A DNA stretch of 64,000 nt from Leucaena leucocephala (lineage: Eukaryota; Streptophyta; Magnoliopsida; Fabales; Fabaceae): the NCBI GenBank assembly GCA_037074615.1, contig CM073542.1, positions 18,244,001 through 18,308,000 on the forward strand. The letters are read 5' to 3'. Both the position numbers and the translations under genes were made by a program. Of the stretch, positions 32,563 through 45,522 are shown piece after piece (positions within the stretch are counted from its first letter, which is position 1; each line of letters begins with the position of its first letter). The notes below the pieces were generated by a model. It worked only from the letters and a program-made list of their open reading frames with translations. It was not told the origin of the DNA and did no database searches.

Positions 32563-35500
32563 TAAAAAACATCCTACTTTTAACCTCTCAAAGTATGTGT
32601 ATTTGGAAGCATATTTAACTAGCGGAAGAATTAATTTGGCCCAAAAATTAAATTTTTTAAAATTTGACTTTAAGGTATGATTCACTTGGTAAATTCTAGA
32701 TTAGCATTCTAGCTTTGAAATTTATAACTAATTCTAGAAAAATCATATGGAGGTGAACCAATCAATACAGTTAAATTGTTACTTTCACATGACAAATTCT
32801 GAAAATTTCATATTATGTCTTGTAACTTTGGAAATTCATTTCTCTTGATATATATATCCAAATGAGACTTATTACCTATGAATTTAAAGCTCTGGATGTG
32901 TACTAATTGCTCATAAAATTTATTGAATTAATGTCTTCATTTACTAGGTTAAACTGAAGCCACAATAAAATTGTTCTAAGACCTATGTTTTTACCATTTG
33001 ACTTTCTTTCATAAATCTCCTAAATTATTCCAATATTTATAAATCATCAACTTGAATTTCCATACACTCATATACAACATGGAGTTATGCCATAATTATT
33101 TCATATATTTTTTTACGTATAATGTTATATTATATGACATGAACATAGTTGGCAATTCATGCTATAACAAATAATCACCACTTTCTTTCTTCCTTTTCTT
33201 CTTCTCTATGCATACTTTTTCCATCATGCTTTACCTAAATTGGTTAATTGTGGGAGGGTAATATTCTGAGGCATTTTAGTAGTAAACATTACCACTTAAA
33301 TATGCAATATGGATACTAATGCATGATATGAAATTTCATTAAACTTTCTTCATTTAGTGACATGCCATCATGCTATATGCTTTGTATAAAAATGCATGGA
33401 AATGGGAAACATGTTATTCCTAACTTATTCAACATCATTCATCATGTCACAACATCATTCAATCATTATATACATGTCAACACATAAACATACCATATCA
33501 AGCACATAAAGAGATAAGTTCACTACCTTAAACATAAGCTTTTCTCTTGTTCTTGTACTTCTCCCTAAGCTTCCAACTAAATATTGGTTGCTTTCTTATC
33601 ATCTTTAACTCATTTTCTTTGACATATCATGGCTCTAAATACAATTATATTGTGTATACAACTCATTAGAGCCATTACATAACATTGCACACTAACATCC
33701 TTAAAACCCCTAACTCTAAACTTAAATCTTGGAGTTAGCTATTTAGCTTTGTAATAATTATTTCCTTAAACCAATCCTATATAATTTTGTCTAAGAAATC
33801 CAAATATGATCTTAGAATTATAAAAATCAAACTCCTCCTATGAAATCTGTCAAGAACCATAGAACACCTTCCTAAATTCTAAAATTCTCATTTTAATTCC
33901 AATGCTTCCAATATTTGTTTCTCTACTTTATCCCACACAATTTTTCATTTTAAAACTATTGGAAGCATCAAAATCATGAAATTCTAAATCCTTCCCAGTT
34001 GAATGAATAGTGACAAAAAGGGTCTCAAGATACAATACCAAGATTACATGATTTCCTATGTTCAAACTACTTAATTCTTTCTTGTTTAAACTTATCTAAA
34101 CATTTTATAACTCAATATTTATTTTCTTCCCCCATCAAGATAGAACATCCATCAACTCACATGGAGAGAAAAATGGTGTTTCAACAATTTAAATCCAAGA
34201 GAAATCTTCCTATAATATAATACAAAGGTGGGAGGAAGAAGTTACCTTGGATCTTTGCTTGTTTAGCTACTTGATTTTCCTCTTCTTCATGCTTGAATTC
34301 CATTTTGGCAGCACCTCCCTATGGTTCCTAACACTTGGCGTGAATATACAGAAATGAGGGGGTATATATAGAAAAGTTTGGGTGGAATGGATGGCTAGGA
34401 TTTAATCTTTCACTATTTAATCCAATGGTCCATATTCAATCTTACACTTTTCTTGCCCACCAAGCCACTTTATGACATCATCCAAGAAATCATTTAAGGC
34501 CTTGTTTGGCATAATTTAGGGATAGGATATGATTGGAAAATTTTAGTTCAATCCGGTATCAGGCCGTTCAAATTTCACAAAAGCCAATTGTTTAATAACT
34601 CCAATTTTTTTGAGATTCTATAATATATTTTCTGACCTTAAATCCAGTATCTAGATTGTTTCTACCATTGACTTTGTTAGAATGGGTATTTATCTACTTA
34701 CCATCCCTTGGAAAATGGCTAAAAGGCCATTGGTTCATTATTTTATACTATATTAACCATAAAGGCATAATTATCATTTCACACCTCTTTACACCTTATT
34801 AGGGCATATACTAACTCTGATTAATCATTCCTATATCTTGGTGTTTTGACCTTTTCCAATGGACTAAAATGCCCTCCATTTATCTCTTGTTCAGTATTAC
34901 AACACATGGGCATTTTCACAATTTCACATTTTAAGGTTTCTCTTGACACTGGCCCACATGACTATTTAAGTTTCTTACTAGCCTATGGGATGCCAACTTG
35001 GTCCTTACATAGGTCTAATACCTTTATGGCTCAATTTCCAAGAAAACTCACTCAAAAGTATTTATCGTATATATTATTCTACTTTAAATTCTATTAAAAA
35101 TTCTACATAACTTTTTTTGAGCTCTAATAGTTTTATAAATTCCTATATTAATTATGAAAATTTACTGCCAAATTTTATCTAATTAGGAGATCCAGAGGTC
35201 CTATAATTATATCCAGACTTTATAAACTAATATTAATTTATCGGTAACTCAAATCAAAATTATGTGTTGCGTTAAACTGATTAGAATAATTTTCTCTATA
35301 ATTACCATTTTGCCCCTGAACTTTTAAAAAAGTTCACTTTAGTCTTTCAACTTTTCATGATTACACTTAATGGCTATAACTTATGTTTACTTTCATTTTA
35401 TACCATAGAACTTTTAGACTTTTTAGTTTAGTCCCTTGATGTTATAACTTTATACTTTTCTTCTCTTGTTCTGCTTAAAACCCATCTAACATTTACCATT

Positions 35501-35605
35501 TCTTCTGATCATCGTCATAATCCCTTCCAAAACTTTTTCCTCTATCTGTGCCTTACAGGTTTCACTATATGTTTCATACAGATCAGAAAAATTTAGGATG
35601 TGACA
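32563..35605 (-). mobile_element. Long solo LTR, about 3.0 kb, family L
   Basis: It is bounded by CATAC at 32558-32562 and 35606-35610. The sense (minus) strand starts TGTCACATCCTAAATTTTTC, typical of long plant gypsy LTRs, and ends TTTTTTA. It has no coding domain, primer-binding site or polypurine tract. Extended similarity, in the same orientation, is seen with 53838-57003, for example around GGCATAATTATCATTTCACA (34763) and its counterpart near 56128. Insertion occurred exactly at a P450 splice donor (GTATG is the duplicated target). Confidence 0.8.
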
Positions 35606-35610
35606 CATAC

Positions 35611-36057
35611 CTTGAAGAATGACTTCAAAATAGTTGGTTCATTAGCTAAGAGACGACTGAGAAAAGTGATAAGAATAGCTTAAGTATCATGTCTAGTGAC
35701 CATAACAAGTATGTTATTTTGAATGATTTCCTTTGTAGTAATCACTTCTTTTCCTTCTTTATCGTGCATGCCAAGCAAGCTAGTGATGAGATCTTGCTTT
35801 GGAGAAGCAATATTATTTTGTTTCTTGAGCTCAATCTTCTTCTTTTCCACAAGTTCCTTAAGCATTTTTTTGAATTTTTGAGGTTTCTCTCACTCAAGCT
35901 ACGATTGAAGCGTGTGAAGGGCATGTTAATAGGGATTGACCACATTCCTCCTATCTTGGTTTAAAAATAGTTCAAAAATTGATCTCTTTATTTTCCTTTC
36001 TTTAGACCAAACAGAAGCAAGCAGATTATGTTAAACGTAAGTGTCTTTTTCAAGGGT
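35611..36057 (-). pseudogene. P450 pseudogene B, exon III
   Basis: The minus strand gives KTLTFNIICLLL, then after breaks MLKELVEKKKIELKKQNN, SPKQDLITSLLGMHDKEGKE and VITTKEIIQNNILVMVTRHD-Thr, with FLSRLLANEP near the 3' end. It is homologous to exon III of pseudogene A (21514-21946) but a separate copy. It ends at the GTATG donor where the 3-kb LTR landed, and is cut at its 5' end by the LTR of copia element 3. The exon that follows it downstream is exon II (32458), not exon IV, so exon order is disturbed. Confidence 0.8.
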
Positions 36058-36422
36058 ATAAGATTTCAGGCGTACCTTGGAGCTTTTCCAGTTCACTGAG
36101 ATACCCACATAAAACTAAAGCATAGATATAGCCTCTGGTTATGTTTGCACAACAAATAACACCAAATAAAACAGAAAAAGTTCACACATTATAGAGAGAA
36201 GGGGTAAAGTCAAATGAACTGAAATCACACACCCACTTAATATGCTTCTGTCTCATACTTTAGTTTGTGGTAGCAAGAGTAGGCTTCACATATAACCTCC
36301 CACTCCAATATTTTTCTCTTTTCAAAAAGTAGGGGAAAATTGTTCACTTTGTTTCCCTCTACTGTACATACTAATGGATTTAGGCTTAATCCACCATAGG
36401 CAAACTGGCCCATTTTTCAATA
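36058..36422 (-). repeat. 3' LTR of copia element 3
   Basis: About 365 bp. The ends resemble those of elements 1 and 2: ATAAGATTTCAGGCGTACC at one side and GGCCCATTTTTCAATA at the other. A polypurine-like tract follows at 36423. Confidence 0.75.
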
Positions 36423-37544
36423 TTTTCTAGTCACACTTAGTGGATTAGATGATAGTTCCAATCTCATTCTCTTCCTTATTTTATACTAGGTGTTTTGCTA
36501 TGACCGTGTAGGCATGACATCTCCATTCAGGTGTTTGTACTAGAAATCCCTTTTATAGAGACCTTTTAGGCATGACAAAGTAACCCTTTAGTGTAGCTCA
36601 ATCAAATATTTTATAGTGCCTTTAATATCCTAGATTTACAAATATACACTTTTCTTATGGCTAATCTAATCCCTCTTGAGTCAATATATAACTCATATAG
36701 CCTTCACTTATGCATAGTGTCTACACTTATGAAATCAACAAAATAATATCATAAGGGACCGGTCACAAACACCAGCATGGATGTGTATATTTTGGTAATA
36801 TTTCTTTAGCCCATATATCATTTGGATATGTATCAGCCGATTTCCTAGCATAATACCTTTGGTTCATATATAATTTGACCATAAGACATATACTAAAGTA
36901 GCAAATGCTGAAACATACCTCTATGATATTGTCAAAGTCAAATGATATTAAGAAAAGGATGGTACCTTTCTAGAACTCACACAATAATGAAGTAGGGATT
37001 GATTCATTTGCTTTCCATTTGCAATTCTTTACCATATGTGGTATTAATCACATGTTATGGTGTTCCTCTCATCCTATAAGAGTGTGCGTTATTTTGATTT
37101 TATCAATCACATCATATAGAATTAAGTCTAAATACTTATAGTATCTAAACCCAAACTCTTCAATTCTATTCACATAATATGACGTCAATTTTGAAGAATT
37201 TGTTATATGGCAATATATTTCATGGATATGGGTATCCATAGTTTGATCTATATCCATACTTATAGATCTTATCTCGACTTACTGCACTTTTTAAGCCAAG
37301 GTGACATTTAGTATGTTTCTTCTCTACCATATTAGCGCTTTTACCGCTTTATTGGTGAACACATGTCTCATTTTTGAATGCTTCTTTAGCATCATAGGCG
37401 TTGCTCATATGAGAGAGCTAACCTTTTCAACTTGTACGACATATTAGACATTATATACTTTCACCCAGACGTATAAATACATTATATCATTAATTAAAAC
37501 AAAATATTACATACAGTCTGCAACTTTACATTTTACTCGTGTCA

Positions 37545-38080
37545 ATGGCTTGTACATGCTTCTTAAATATTTCCTTGCCTATTGGCTTAGTCAAGGGGTC
37601 TGCAACCATACATTTGGTTGAAATGTATTGTACATTTACAATTTTTTATGCTATATAATCCCTCTCAAAGTTATATTTGATATCAATGTGTTTGGTCTTA
37701 CTGTGATACTTAGGGTCTTTGGTGTAGGCTATACGACTGTAGTGTTATCACATTGTATCAATACCATATTAGTATTCTCATTCCTAAATCCTAAATGTTT
37801 GATAAATCTCTTTAACTAAACATCTTCTTGTGTTCCTATAGTATATTCTACAAACTTAGCTTATATAGTGTAAGGTAATACACGTTTTCTTATGGCTATC
37901 GAACATATGACGCCGTTATTAAGTAGGGTGTATCCTGACGTAGATCTTCGTTCTTCTTCATCACTACCTATATTGGCATCAAAATATTCAACTAGGCACA
38001 AATTGCTTTCTTCATAACACAACGCATAGTCAATAGTGCCATTTAAGTATCTCAAAATACTCTTCAATCTTTTATAATAT
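37545..38080 (-). pseudogene. Copia element 3 RNase H
   Basis: Readable parts include SILRYLNGTIDYALCYEESN, ERRSTSGYTLLNNGVIC and, in other frames, the DPLTKPIGKE-like end. Several frameshifts. Confidence 0.8.
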
Positions 38081-38790
38081 TTCTCACTAGGGTTGGACTA
38101 GAATCTACTAACTAGCCTTATGGTATAACAAATATATGGTCTTTACATATCATCAGAAACATCAGCCTACTGATACCATTGGCACATGGAACTCTTTTTA
38201 TTTACTTTTTATCTAATTTAGTTTTGGGACACATGTCAAAACTCAAGGTCACTCCTGTGGCTACGGGGATATCCATGAGATTGTAGTCACTCATATTGAA
38301 TCTCTCAAGTATCTTCTTGATATAATTCTCTTTTGAAAGAGTGAGAATTTTCTTGGAGACTTTCCTTTGAATCTTGACTCCAAGTATGTATTCTGCTTCA
38401 CCCATGTCTTTCATCTCAAAATTCGATGAAAGCCATTCTTTAATATCTATCACTAAGTCAAGACTATTTCCAGCTAAGAGTATGTTATCTACGTGTAAGG
38501 ATAATATTACAAAGTTACCCTTAAACTGCTTAACATAGACGCAATGTCTTCCTCTATCATTTGGAAGTTATATGAGGTTATCGGCTTCTGAAACCTCAAG
38601 TGCCACTGTCTAGATAACTGTTTTAATCCATAAATAGATCTTTTGAGTTTACACTTCTTATGTTCAAACCCTTTTTCAATGAAACCTATTAGTTGTTCCA
38701 TATAGATTTTTTCATCTAGATCACCATTCAGGAATATGGTTTTTACATTCAGGAATGCAGTTTCAGGAAGCATCTCTTTAGAATACTTTC
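38081..38790 (-). pseudogene. Copia element 3 reverse transcriptase
   Basis: The blocks VKTIFLNGDLDEKIYMEQL, KRSIYGLKQLSRQWHL and EWLSSNFEMKDMGEAEYILG are clear. The active-site box reads His-Val-Asp-Asn (38484-38495), with Tyr and the second Asp both changed. The D-to-N change is shared with element 1. The N-terminal third of the RT is deleted. Confidence 0.88.
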
Positions 38791-40130
38791 TCTGTTACTC
38801 CTTTTGACTAGAGCTACTTATTTATCTTTCCTTATTTGTTGGTCTTTGTGTTGATCGTTCTTGGCTCCCACTCAGATTGACATACCTAGAGGATTTTGGT
38901 CTATCAATTTGTTTAACACTATTATGTTCCTAAGTCTCATAGAGAGATATAGTGCAGTCAATATCTCCCCTATTGGAAAATTTTGTCTCAATAAATGTAG
39001 TATCTCCTGATTATGTTTTAGCCACTATCCCATCTTTAATTTCACTTATAAACACATATCCTTTTGAGGGTCAAAGTACCTTATCAAAATACATTTCTTC
39101 CCTCTAAAACCTAGTTTCCCATGTCTATGAGAATTGTCATGTATACAGGCCGTTGAGCCCTAAGGTCTAAAGGATGCTTAGATTTTGGCTAGCATTTAGT
39201 CCATAACTCTAGGGCATAGAAGCGATTGACTTCCAGGGCACACAATTAATTATGAAGGTTACCGTTAATAGAGTATCAACCCAATGTGAAATTGGAAGGT
39301 TTGCTTGTGCAATTATAGACCTAACCATATCTAAAAGAGTTCTATTTCTTCTTTTGATAACCCCATTTTGTTGAGGTGTGTCAGGGATAGTTAGTTGCCT
39401 AATAATTCCTTTGTCTTCACAGAGCTGTTTGAATTGATCTGAAAGGTATTCATGACCTCAATCAGTGCGTAATACCTTGATTTTATTATCCATTTCATTC
39501 TCTACTTTACTTATGTATCGTTTAAAGCACTCTATTACCTCAGACTTATGTGAGATCAAATAGACATGACCATATCATAGAAAATCATCATTAAAGATAA
39601 TGAAATACCAAGCTCCGTGTTTATCCCTCACATTTATTGGACCACAAATATCATAATTGATAATTGTAACATATTTTTAGCTCGTATTCCTTTATCGAAT
39701 GTCTTTCTAGTAGCCTTACCAGCTAGACAACTTTCGCATAATAACATATCTATGTTAGGAATTATCCCCAACATGCCTTATTTTGCCAGTTTAATTATTC
39801 TATTATGAATAATATATCCTAGTTTAGCATGCCAGATATTCATATCAAGATTATTTGAAGTAATAACATAATAATCGTGAGCATTAAAATCACCATCAAG
39901 ATCCAAAATAAATAACTTTTGAAATCAGAAAGATGAACTATAAAATGCTGAGTTACTATAAATGTCTACAACTTTACCATGAAAGTTTACATTAAACCCA
40001 AAGTCATATATAGAAATTAAATTATGTCAGATGTCAAGAGCATGTAACACATCATACAGCATCAAGGTCTTTCTACCATTCAAAACAAGTTTATAGGTGT
40101 CAATGCCTTGAACCTCAATCCTTGCATTAA
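38791..40130 (-). pseudogene. Copia element 3 linker, integrase and protease end
   Basis: In several frames: the linker homologous to 13210-13746, the integrase core with NGVIKRRNRTLLDMVR (catalytic Glu changed to Lys, about 39345-39375), the zinc region LCESCLAGKATRKTF-like at about 39690-39740, and the C-terminal end of the protease. Broken by many stops. Confidence 0.85.
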
Positions 40131-40990
40131 GAGTAGCCAAGAAAGACACACTTAAGGGACTTAGGATTTAATTTAGAGATAGTAGGATACACATCTAGAA
40201 CAAAACACACACATCTAAAAATCTTAGTATCAGTTAGAAATAAAGACTTGGAAGGAAAGATAATAGTGTAGGGAATATGACCATCAAGAACAGAGGATGG
40301 CATGCGATTAAGAGAAAGTAAGTAGTGGAGACCGTATCTGCTTAAAAGGGTTTTGGAACCTGTATTTGAAATAAAAGTATACGGGCTACTTCTAATAAGT
40401 GACAATTTTTTCTTTCGGCAACACCATTTTGAGCTAGTGTATCCACACAAGAGATTGATGTATAATTCTGTTTTGAAGCATGAAAGAGTGAAATGATTCA
40501 GAAAAATATTCTTTAGCATTACCACTATGCAGGTATGGATATGAGTATGGAATTGGTTTTTAATTTTGGCAGTAAAGGCATAAAAGTGAGATAACAACTC
40601 ATAACAACTTTTCATCAAATATAACCAAGTAGTAAGGGAATAATCATCAACAAATGTAACAAATTACTTAAAACTAACTTTGGACTCAACTGGACTACCA
40701 TAAAGATCGGATTGCACTAACTCAAAAGGAGACGAAGTCCATCTATTGACTCGAGATACTAAAGGAAGATGATGATGTTTAGCAAATTGACATGACTCAC
40801 AATTTAATGATGACAAATGCTAAAATTGAGGATAAAATTGTTTTAAAGATGATAAAAATAAATAACCCAAACAACAATGTGTTTTAAAAAAGTGACACCA
40901 TTGATAAAAGCAACCGCATGAGATCCCTAATCATCAAGAAAGTAATGATCGCCAGATTCATAACCTCCACCAATAATCTTTTTCGTTAAG
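40131..40990 (-). pseudogene. Copia element X integrase
   Basis: The frame 40618-40131 ends with INRMPSSVLDGHIPYTIIFP, IFRCVCFVLDVYPTISKLNP and KSLKCVFLGYS, the C-terminal integrase signature of copia elements. Upstream, 40620-40950 has degraded core sequence in other frames. Cut at 40131. Confidence 0.85.
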
Positions 40991-41013
40991 AGATCCTGAA
41001 TCAACAATTGAGA

Positions 41014-41262
41014 TCACGGGGTAAGCTTGCTCAGAGAAAGAAGATTAAATGTAAAGTCAAGCACATGCACCACCGAAGGTAACTTACTAAAAGGAGTAAG
41101 ACTTACTATGCTAGAACCAATGACATGGGAATAAGAACCATTACCAATGTTAATACTTAATGGATTGGCATATGAGTCACAAGTAGAGAAGAGATGACGA
41201 TTATCAATCATGTGGTCAGTAGCACCTGAATTTATGATACATTTAGAAATAGAAGAGACCAA
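41014..41262 (-). pseudogene. Copia element X protease
   Basis: SKCIINSGATDHMIDNRHLF, then LSINIGNGSYSHVIGSSIVS and HVLDFTFNLLSLSKL. The catalytic DSGATDHM motif has Asn in place of Asp, so the enzyme would be inactive. Confidence 0.88.
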
Positions 41263-41970
41263 CGTGTCTCATTATTACCTTTTACAATAAGATCATTAAC
41301 ATTTAGAGTGGCATGCTTTTGCAACTTGTTGTATTTAAGAAATTGGGCATACTTTGAGGTAGATATTATGAATGTGTCATCACAATTATTGTCTATAAAA
41401 TACCATAAGAGAAGATTTAGCAAACCAATCACAATACCTATATCAAAAAAGTTTAACCAGATGTCACACCAGGGACAAATAATCAACAAGCATTTAAGCC
41501 AAGAACAATATAATTAGAGAGACCAATAGCCACAGTAGGGGCTTTGTCACAGAAAATACCAAATACAAAGGCATAACATGAGACATTATGTGATATGATA
41601 GATATCCAATTAGTATTAGAAGCACCTAATCAAAGTAAATGCAGCAACTAAAGGCCACTCTAGCGACCAATCAACAAGAAAATATTAACCAAGGTGCCAA
41701 ATCTATCTCACAGGAACAGAGGGGATCGTGAATTAAAAAAAACATAGATGACCTAACCTAGAAATGTAAAACTAGAGTGTGAAACTACTAGAGGTAGGCT
41801 GGGTTTAGTGAGTTGATGTCAGAGAAGACGAATGGTATCGAAGAAGGGCATTACATGAGCTACCACGAGCTGAAGCATGAAACTGATGTCAGAAACTCAT
41901 GGTTGTGTATGAGAACCACGTACTACTAAGATGATGATGAAGCTTCAAGGGAGCCACTGATTGGAGCCTT
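41263..41970 (-). pseudogene. Copia element X gag remnant
   Basis: The open part 41489-41232 includes AQFLKYNKLQKHATLNVNDL. The rest is broken. Placed between primer-binding site and protease, it is the expected gag region, but no CCHC motif was identified with certainty. Confidence 0.55.
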
Positions 41971-41982
41971 GCTCTGATACTA
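41971..41982 (-). other. Primer-binding site of copia element X
   Basis: Sense TAGTATCAGAGC next to the LTR, one change from the initiator Met-tRNA complement. Confidence 0.85.
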
Positions 41983-42151
41983 TGTTATTTCATATGAATA
42001 ATATTTGTACTTCATTAATATTCAGAAAAGATATATATACACAATAGAAAATCCTCACTAATCCTATATAGTAAAAAATAATATCATATCTTATCCTATA
42101 TACTAATTATAGGATCTTTATATATCTTATAATATCTATAATATCTCTACA
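41983..42151 (-). repeat. 5' LTR of copia element X, 169 bp
   Basis: Starts TGTTATTTCATATG beside the primer-binding site and ends CTCTACA. Short LTRs are normal for some copia lineages. The outer border is inferred from the TG...CA rule. Confidence 0.6.
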
Positions 42152-44549
42152 GGTGTCAATCTGTGTTTAGAAGCAATAAAGCTAAGACATGTTAGTGTGT
42201 TGTGTGCTTGCATAAAAAGTAGGGTAGAAAGGATGCGAAAGATGAAAGAAGAGTTTTAAAATATCATGTGATGCTTGCAATTTTGTAGTTTTTAGTTACT
42301 CGTAATTTTGTCCCAAAATTATATGTACACCATTAGACAAGTAATATATGTAAATATTTTGCATATTTAGATGCAATTGAGAAATGGGCTCTTCCTCTTA
42401 ATGCATAGTTCAATGCTTTATACTTGATTGACACCTTTATGTATAGCTCCAAAACTAAGTGAAATTTATAGTAGTACCCTTAAAGATAAGGAGAATGTAC
42501 AATAGTATCTTTACAAGCCAACTTTTGCACAATAACCTCATAAAAGAAGAAAAAAAAATACAACGTAGTGTGTTTGGATACTCAAAATATATTCTTTTAA
42601 ATCACTTTTCTCTAAATTCTATTATCCAAATACAACTGAAGTAATTCCACACTAGTTTATTGCAGAGATAATGAGACTAGAAGTGTATTAATATTAGTTT
42701 ACCAATAGTAATTCCACACTAGTTTACCAGTAATTCCGCACCTGAAGGCATATTGTATTAATATTAGATTAGTGCTTTTAATTTTGGGATTAAAAGGAAA
42801 GAAATAGAAAGGGATAAAGGGGATCGTAAGTAATCCTTTGAAAGCAATCGAAAAGGGTACTGAAGAAATAAAGCAAAAGAAAAAAGATGTTCACTTGTAA
42901 ATGGTTTTATCCCTTTATAAATCCACTGGCATTAACCCCTGAAAACAATCTAGGAAGAAGCCAAAAGTCTACTGTATCCTGAAAAATGTTTGATGGAATA
43001 GTCTCTTATTGTTTTGTAGCAATTTAAGTGAAATCTGCAACCCTGAATAAAGAGCACACTGCCAGTGGATCTTACAATCATTTTTTGAAATTAGGTTATT
43101 ACATATTATTTTGTTAATTGAGCATGTCCATAGCTTTTAAATTTTCTATAATTTTTGTTTTTATGAGCTAGTTGCTAATCAATAAAAAAAAATACTGTAC
43201 AGAAATGCCAAAAGAGGAAGGACATAGTGTGACTTCGCCTTCTATTGACTACTGTGCAAAGCAGTATAGAAGAGCCAAGTCAATGAATCCCTTCAGTTAT
43301 TGCTCTTTTTGTTGCTGAGGCATCTTGTATTTTGTTAGATTCTTCACACTATCATTTTGCGGGTATAAGAACATTGTTGATACACTCTTCTAAGTTGAAT
43401 TTAAGGGTATGTATTTTATGGTCTCCCAATTTTCATAATCTTAGATTTCTTTTTATTTTGACTGACTGCTCTAAAATTTTTTGCTTTATATTGAAGAATA
43501 ATTATGTTTTATGTTTCATTTGCTTTTATTTTCTAGGTCATACCTCTATTTTTTTGTGAAGTTCTTCTGTTAATTTCAAAGCATAAGGTTATGGATGGTT
43601 CTACTAGTATATGCAGGGCGTAGATGATGACGCCATGCTATATATCAGGACCTCTACCCTTGAGAGTCTAATGAGTTTTTATGTCTCCTTTTTCAGATTT
43701 TGAATCAAAGGAGTTGGTTATCAAGGTGAATGATTTACTTGTTTGATAAAAACTTCCTCTGTACTTCATATAATATTACTTTCACTTGTGAAAGCAAAGC
43801 AACTTTCTTCTTCTTAGAAAGTATTTTTCTATTTACAGTAAGAGCTTCTTGTTTTTCATTCTAGTTTGTGAAGACTTGCAATTCATCTTACCAGGTTTAG
43901 AAAATTGTTTGGTAGATCTGGAAAGATAAAGGCTTTTCTACGTAATGGTCAAAGATGACATGGAGGCATGTTGCCTCTCTATATAAGTGTAAGAATATAT
44001 ATATTTTAATCTATTTGCTTTTTAACTGAGCTTGCAGCATAATATTGTTTCTATAATGGTTTTATAGCTAGCTTAAGAGGTGAAGAGCATTGCTTCTTTA
44101 TCTTTTGTTTGTAAACTTCTTTTTTATCATTTTTTGTTGCTTGTCCGTGTGATCTTTGCATATTGTTTGTTCACGTTAGCAGTCAACCCCAGAAAATAAA
44201 AGAAGAGATATAGATTCACATTTAGTATTGTTGATTTTGTTGGGCTAGGTTATATCAATGTGGTTGGTTGGTTGCTACAAATTTGTTTTTCAACAAGGCA
44301 ATGCCTATTCTCCCTGAATGAAAACATCCTACCGGCTGATTGCACGAATGTAGTTAAATAGAACTCTAGAATTCATTTATATTGAATATGATTGGATATA
44401 ATGACCTCACGCATCTTGATATTCCTATTGTAGGAAAGTTTGATAATCTATGAATCCCTAGATTTTGGTTACTATTATATCCTAATTTACAGCTACTCTT
44501 CTGTATTATATAAAACATCTGTCCCCACATTGACGGCTATTCACAAAAA
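42152..44549. other. 2.4 kb without recognisable gene
   Basis: Base composition in 43200-44200 is less AT-rich, with pyrimidine tracts and GTATGT-like sites, so remains of a spliced gene are possible. No frame shows a motif I recognise. Confidence 0.35.
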
Positions 44550-44960
44550 TGTTGGGATTTAAATTAATCCTTTAGGTTTAAAGAGAGTTGTCAAATAATT
44601 CCATGTAGTATCACTGATCTAATTATACATATACATACAAGAGAGAGGAGCCTTTGCATTAATACATATCTCTACAAATCCCAAACTTTCAACACTCCTC
44701 CTCATGCTAGAGGGGTAGATATTTTCCATCCCTAGCTGGCTTACAATCCTTTGAACTTGTCACTCCTTCAGTTAGGATCTCTCGTATTTGTTTCTCTTGC
44801 AAATGTATCTACTTTCAAGCTTTTCCTTTATGAAACATTTGTCAGCTTCTATGTGTTTGATTCTGTCATGTTTAATTGGATTGTGAACCGTGTTGAATGC
44901 AAACTTATTCTGGCAATAAAGCTTCATTAATTGTCCCATCTAATCTTCAAGTCTTCTATG
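44550..44960 (-). mobile_element. Copia fragment: LTR and RNase H end
   Basis: A 145-bp LTR (44550-44694, TGTTGGGATTT...CTTTCAACA on the plus strand) is followed by a purine-rich sense tract and the broken end of RNase H. Sense pieces read MKLYCQNKFAFNTVHNPIKH, KHIEADKCFIKEKLESRYI and VSQLGMENIYP. The remainder of the element is absent. Confidence 0.75.
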
Positions 44961-45289
44961 ATAAGCTTCAGCGACATAAAAGAATTTTCAAATTTATGTG
45001 CATATATGTTAGGGGACTTCTTTAAAGAATCCTTGTGTAGAATACCAGAGACTTCAGACCATAAAACACTCATATTATGTTCAGAGATAATCTTTTTCCT
45101 TATCCCAGTATGTTATATTAATAGGTTGATGTTATCTTATTTTCTCCTAGGTTATTCAAAAGGTTGTCAAATTGCATAAGATTGCTTGCCATCTAGTGAA
45201 ACATTGCTCTCTTTTTTCATGGTTTTCATCTCTCATCTCAGTTACTGGAGAGAGGTTTAATGTTGGGAAAGAAAGATTTTTCTTGAAGC
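44961..45289. other. No recognisable feature
   Basis: Short AT-rich spacer between two copia remains. An open frame at 44931-45179 overlaps the antisense of RNase H and is not considered real. Confidence 0.35.
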
Positions 45290-45522
45290 AAGTGTTGGCA
45301 ATATTGAAGGTTGTAGAAGTTTAGGGCCTGAATACTACCATGATTTTATTCATATGAGCTACTAAATTTATAGAGTACAATTAGATAGAAAATAACAATA
45401 ATATCCTAGGAGATTTTAATCTTATATGAATTAATCATCCTAATATCTCTCCTATTATCTCCCCATACCTCTCATAATATCTTAACTATTTACAACAATT
45501 AATTATTTTCATAATTACCACA
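45290..45522 (-). repeat. 3' LTR of copia element Y
   Basis: The inner border at 45522 (sense start TGTGGTAATTATG after the polypurine tract) is clear. The outer border is a guess, since no partner LTR exists in the window. Confidence 0.5.

Larger units (their letters stand above)
36058..40130 (-). mobile_element. Truncated Ty1/copia retrotransposon, element 3
   Basis: Minus-strand relative of elements 1 and 2. It keeps the 3' LTR (36058-36422), 3' region, RNase H, RT, integrase and the end of the protease. It stops inside the protease at 40130, where a different copia element begins. A segment corresponding to about 0.35-0.4 kb around the RT N-terminus is deleted at about 38773. No partner LTR or target duplication remains. 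Confidence 0.9.
40131..42151 (-). mobile_element. Copia element X, 5' part
   Basis: A different copia lineage on the minus strand: 5' LTR (41983-42151), primer-binding site (41971-41982), gag remnant, protease (41262-41014) and integrase up to 40131. RT and RNase H are missing because element 3 adjoins directly. Confidence 0.85.

Noticed and set aside
43200..44200. Possible spliced host gene
   Set aside because: Splice-like motifs are present, but no continuous coding signal or known domain could be read.
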